From: Berkiella sp964594635
GTDB lineage: Bacteria > Pseudomonadota > Gammaproteobacteria > Berkiellales > Berkiellaceae
NCBI GenBank assembly: GCA_964594635.1
Contig: CAZQMV010000011.1
Coordinates: forward strand, 1 to 64,000
Direction of reading: 5' to 3'
DNA length: 64,000 bases
Part shown: positions 62,583 to 64,000 of the stretch, piece after piece
Layout of the letters: every line of letters starts with the position of its first letter
How positions within the stretch are numbered: the first letter of the stretch is position 1
Program-made: the position numbers and the translations under genes
The notes under the pieces: generated by a model
What the model saw: the letters and a program-made list of their open reading frames with translations, nothing else
Told to the model about the DNA's origin: nothing
Database searches by the model: none

Positions 62583-63497
62583 CTACGACAATTCGATTTC
62601 GATTTCTTTCTTGTTTTCAATCATCACAATTTCCATCATCTTTTGCGCCATCCACAATAAGGTGACAGAGCCATAGCAGCCCATCAGCATTTCAATGGTC
62701 AAGTAACGGCCAATAATCGAAATTTTAACGAGTAGCATTAAGGTCATAAAACCGGTAAGCACGGGAAAACTGTGTGTCGGTTTTAAAAACAGTTTGCCAG
62801 AGAAAAAGATCATGGTGCCTTGTAAGGTATACAGAAATAAGCGATCCAAATAAAATGGTACGTCGCCTTTAAAAAATTGAAAAATGGGCAACACGCCTTC
62901 TAGGAGTTGTTGCGGATGCAACGTGGGAATGCAAGGGTAGATTTGGTAGCACGCAAATCCAAGCCAAGTCAGGATACCTAAAAAGGGCCACAAATTTTGT
63001 CGATTGCCAACATCAATGCTATTGCTAACTTGGCGAAGCATATGAGGATAATAGCGCATAAAAAGAGTTGCCATGCTAGCGCCCCAAAATCCACTTATCA
63101 CATTTAAGGTGATGTCTAGTAGAGAGGGGATGCGCACTGGGTTAAATGTTTGTAGCAATTCAACGGTTAAGCTAATGCAAAATGAAGCCAGAGTAGGGAT
63201 CAGTAAAATCATTCTGGATGATAATTTTTTCTGCCATAAAAGACTGCCCAGAAATAAACCAAAGGGAAAGAACAGCAGTAAATTTTGTACGATGTCGAAC
63301 AAGAAAATATGATCAAGCCAGTCATAGAAAAGGATCGTGAAGGTGGGACGTACCGGTACTCGCCAATCGTGAAACGGGAACAACGCGCCATAAAATATGA
63401 AAGCTGTAAATAAAACGAATAAAATAGCCAAAGGTGATTTAGGGTATGAGTCCGTAAATTGTGAATCAGAGTTGTGAACACTTTGTGCTTTCTTCAT
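62583..63497 (-). CDS. VanZ-like membrane protein
   Basis: The 304-aa protein has about seven membrane helices. The N-terminal half carries the VanZ-like pattern: FYGALFPFHDW, DIVQNLLLFFPFGLFLG, SLTVELLQTFNPVRIPSLLDITLNVISGFWGA. The C-terminal half is an additional hydrophobic region of three helices. VanZ-like proteins are of uncertain function; the link with glycopeptide resistance applies to only a few. It is divergent from putP. Confidence 0.78.
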   Translation of the reverse strand: MKKAQSVHNSDSQFTDSYPKSPLAILFVLFTAFIFYGALFPFHDWRVPVRPTFTILFYDWLDHIFLFDIVQNLLLFFPFGLFLGSLLWQKKLSSRMILLIPTLASFCISLTVELLQTFNPVRIPSLLDITLNVISGFWGASMATLFMRYYPHMLRQVSNSIDVGNRQNLWPFLGILTWLGFACYQIYPCIPTLHPQQLLEGVLPIFQFFKGDVPFYLDRLFLYTLQGTMIFFSGKLFLKPTHSFPVLTGFMTLMLLVKISIIGRYLTIEMLMGCYGSVTLLWMAQKMMEIVMIENKKEIEIELS

Positions 63498-63602
63498 GAC
63501 GTTCCTAGCTAGATGCCTTCATCTTCCCTATAATGGACTGCGGACTGAGCGGCTATAATGCCAGTTCTTATTAAAAATGCAACAAAAACATGAAGTTATG
63601 AT

Positions 63603-64000
63603 ATGAATTATGCAACAACGATAATTGCCTTTATTGGCTACTTACTTATTGTGGTAACTATCGCGCTGGTCGCGTATAGGATCACCCGTAATCTTTCTGA
63701 CTTTGTACTTGGCGGCCGTCAACTCGGTGGCCCTGTCGCAGCCTTAAGTGCAGGCGCTTCAGACATGAGTGCGTGGTTATTACTGGGGTTACCAGGAGCC
63801 GTATTTGTGTTGGGTTTAAACCAAATATGGTTGCCCATGGGGTTGACCCTGGGTGCGTATTTGAGTTGGCGATTTTTAGCCAAGCCTTTACGTGTCTTCT
63901 CTGAGATAGCCAACGACTCTCTTACTGTACCGGCCTTTTTAGATAATCGTTTCTTTGATAGAAGCGGCATCATTCGCGTTTCATTAGCGTTGGTAACATT
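63603..64000 (+). CDS. putP: Sodium/proline symporter, 5' part
   Basis: The window ends inside this gene; 132 codons are visible. They contain the start of the SSS-family fold: helix 1 (about 6-25), then LSDFVLGGRQLGGPVAALSAGASDMSAWLLLGLPG, the segment that holds the Na+ and proline sites in PutP, and a following helix. The start is ATG 63603. The Shine-Dalgarno is weak. Confidence 0.9.
   Translation, partial: MNYATTIIAFIGYLLIVVTIALVAYRITRNLSDFVLGGRQLGGPVAALSAGASDMSAWLLLGLPGAVFVLGLNQIWLPMGLTLGAYLSWRFLAKPLRVFSEIANDSLTVPAFLDNRFFDRSGIIRVSLALVT

Noticed and set aside
1..64000. tRNA or rRNA genes
   Set aside because: I scanned the intergenic gaps by eye and saw no cloverleaf with a CCA-type acceptor or rRNA sequence.

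Overview
The window looks like a chromosome segment of a host-associated gammaproteobacterium of the Legionellales/Coxiella-like group. The housekeeping genes (murI, ampD, aceE-aceF-lpdA, a trpD-trpCF-trpB-trpA operon with a trp attenuator, putP) are gammaproteobacterial. Among them sit many large or eukaryote-like proteins of the kind amoeba-associated bacteria inject into host cells: an OTU-type deubiquitinase, a Ser/Thr protein kinase, a tubulin-tyrosine-ligase-like ATP-grasp protein, a DOT1-like methyltransferase, a deaminase-fold protein, a lipase-like hydrolase and two giant proteins of unknown role. No Dot/Icm gene lies in the window, so secretion of any of these is inferred. The genus cannot be fixed from the sequence alone.

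Layout. 0-5 kb: a small exported protein, a DsbA/Com1-like thiol oxidoreductase, a lipase-like protein and a membrane-anchored OTU protein. 5-16 kb: a saccharopine-dehydrogenase-like/DUF2269 pair, a 1259-aa unknown, a GNAT-SMR-TTL run, small unknowns, then a Spy-like protein and a kinase on the minus strand. 16-23 kb: murI, a MASE1 membrane protein, a DOT1-like methyltransferase, an ABC-2 exporter pair, an unknown membrane protein, a 171-bp nested inverted-repeat element, endonuclease I, a periplasmic glutaredoxin and a phospholipase-C-like exported protein. 23-33 kb: one 9.4-kb gene for a modular adhesin (six DUF5801-like repeats, four T1SS-143-like repeats, three vWA domains). 33-39 kb: an acyltransferase and the trp operon with leader peptide and attenuator. 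39-46 kb: a 1299-aa protein that may be a split permuted papain-like enzyme, then an orphan PAS sensor. 46-52.7 kb: ampD and the pyruvate dehydrogenase operon. 52.7-59.2 kb: an NHLM-type peptide export system (HlyD, C39-peptidase ABC, second ABC) with an unlisted 44-aa double-glycine precursor beside it. 59-64 kb: a DUF4143 ATPase, the deaminase-fold protein, a VanZ-like protein and the start of putP.

The most interesting system is the peptide-export locus. Three genes overlapping by 4 bp (membrane fusion protein, transporter with an intact Cys-His-Asp C39 protease, and transporter with a cNMP-binding-like N-terminus) are followed on the same strand by a 44-codon gene. That gene has its own promoter-like sequence, a strong Shine-Dalgarno, a leader ending in an I-V-G-G motif, and a predicted core of only 14 residues. 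No modification enzyme is visible. Other strong points are the complete trp attenuator with a three-Trp leader peptide, and a dispersed ~125-bp repeat present three times.
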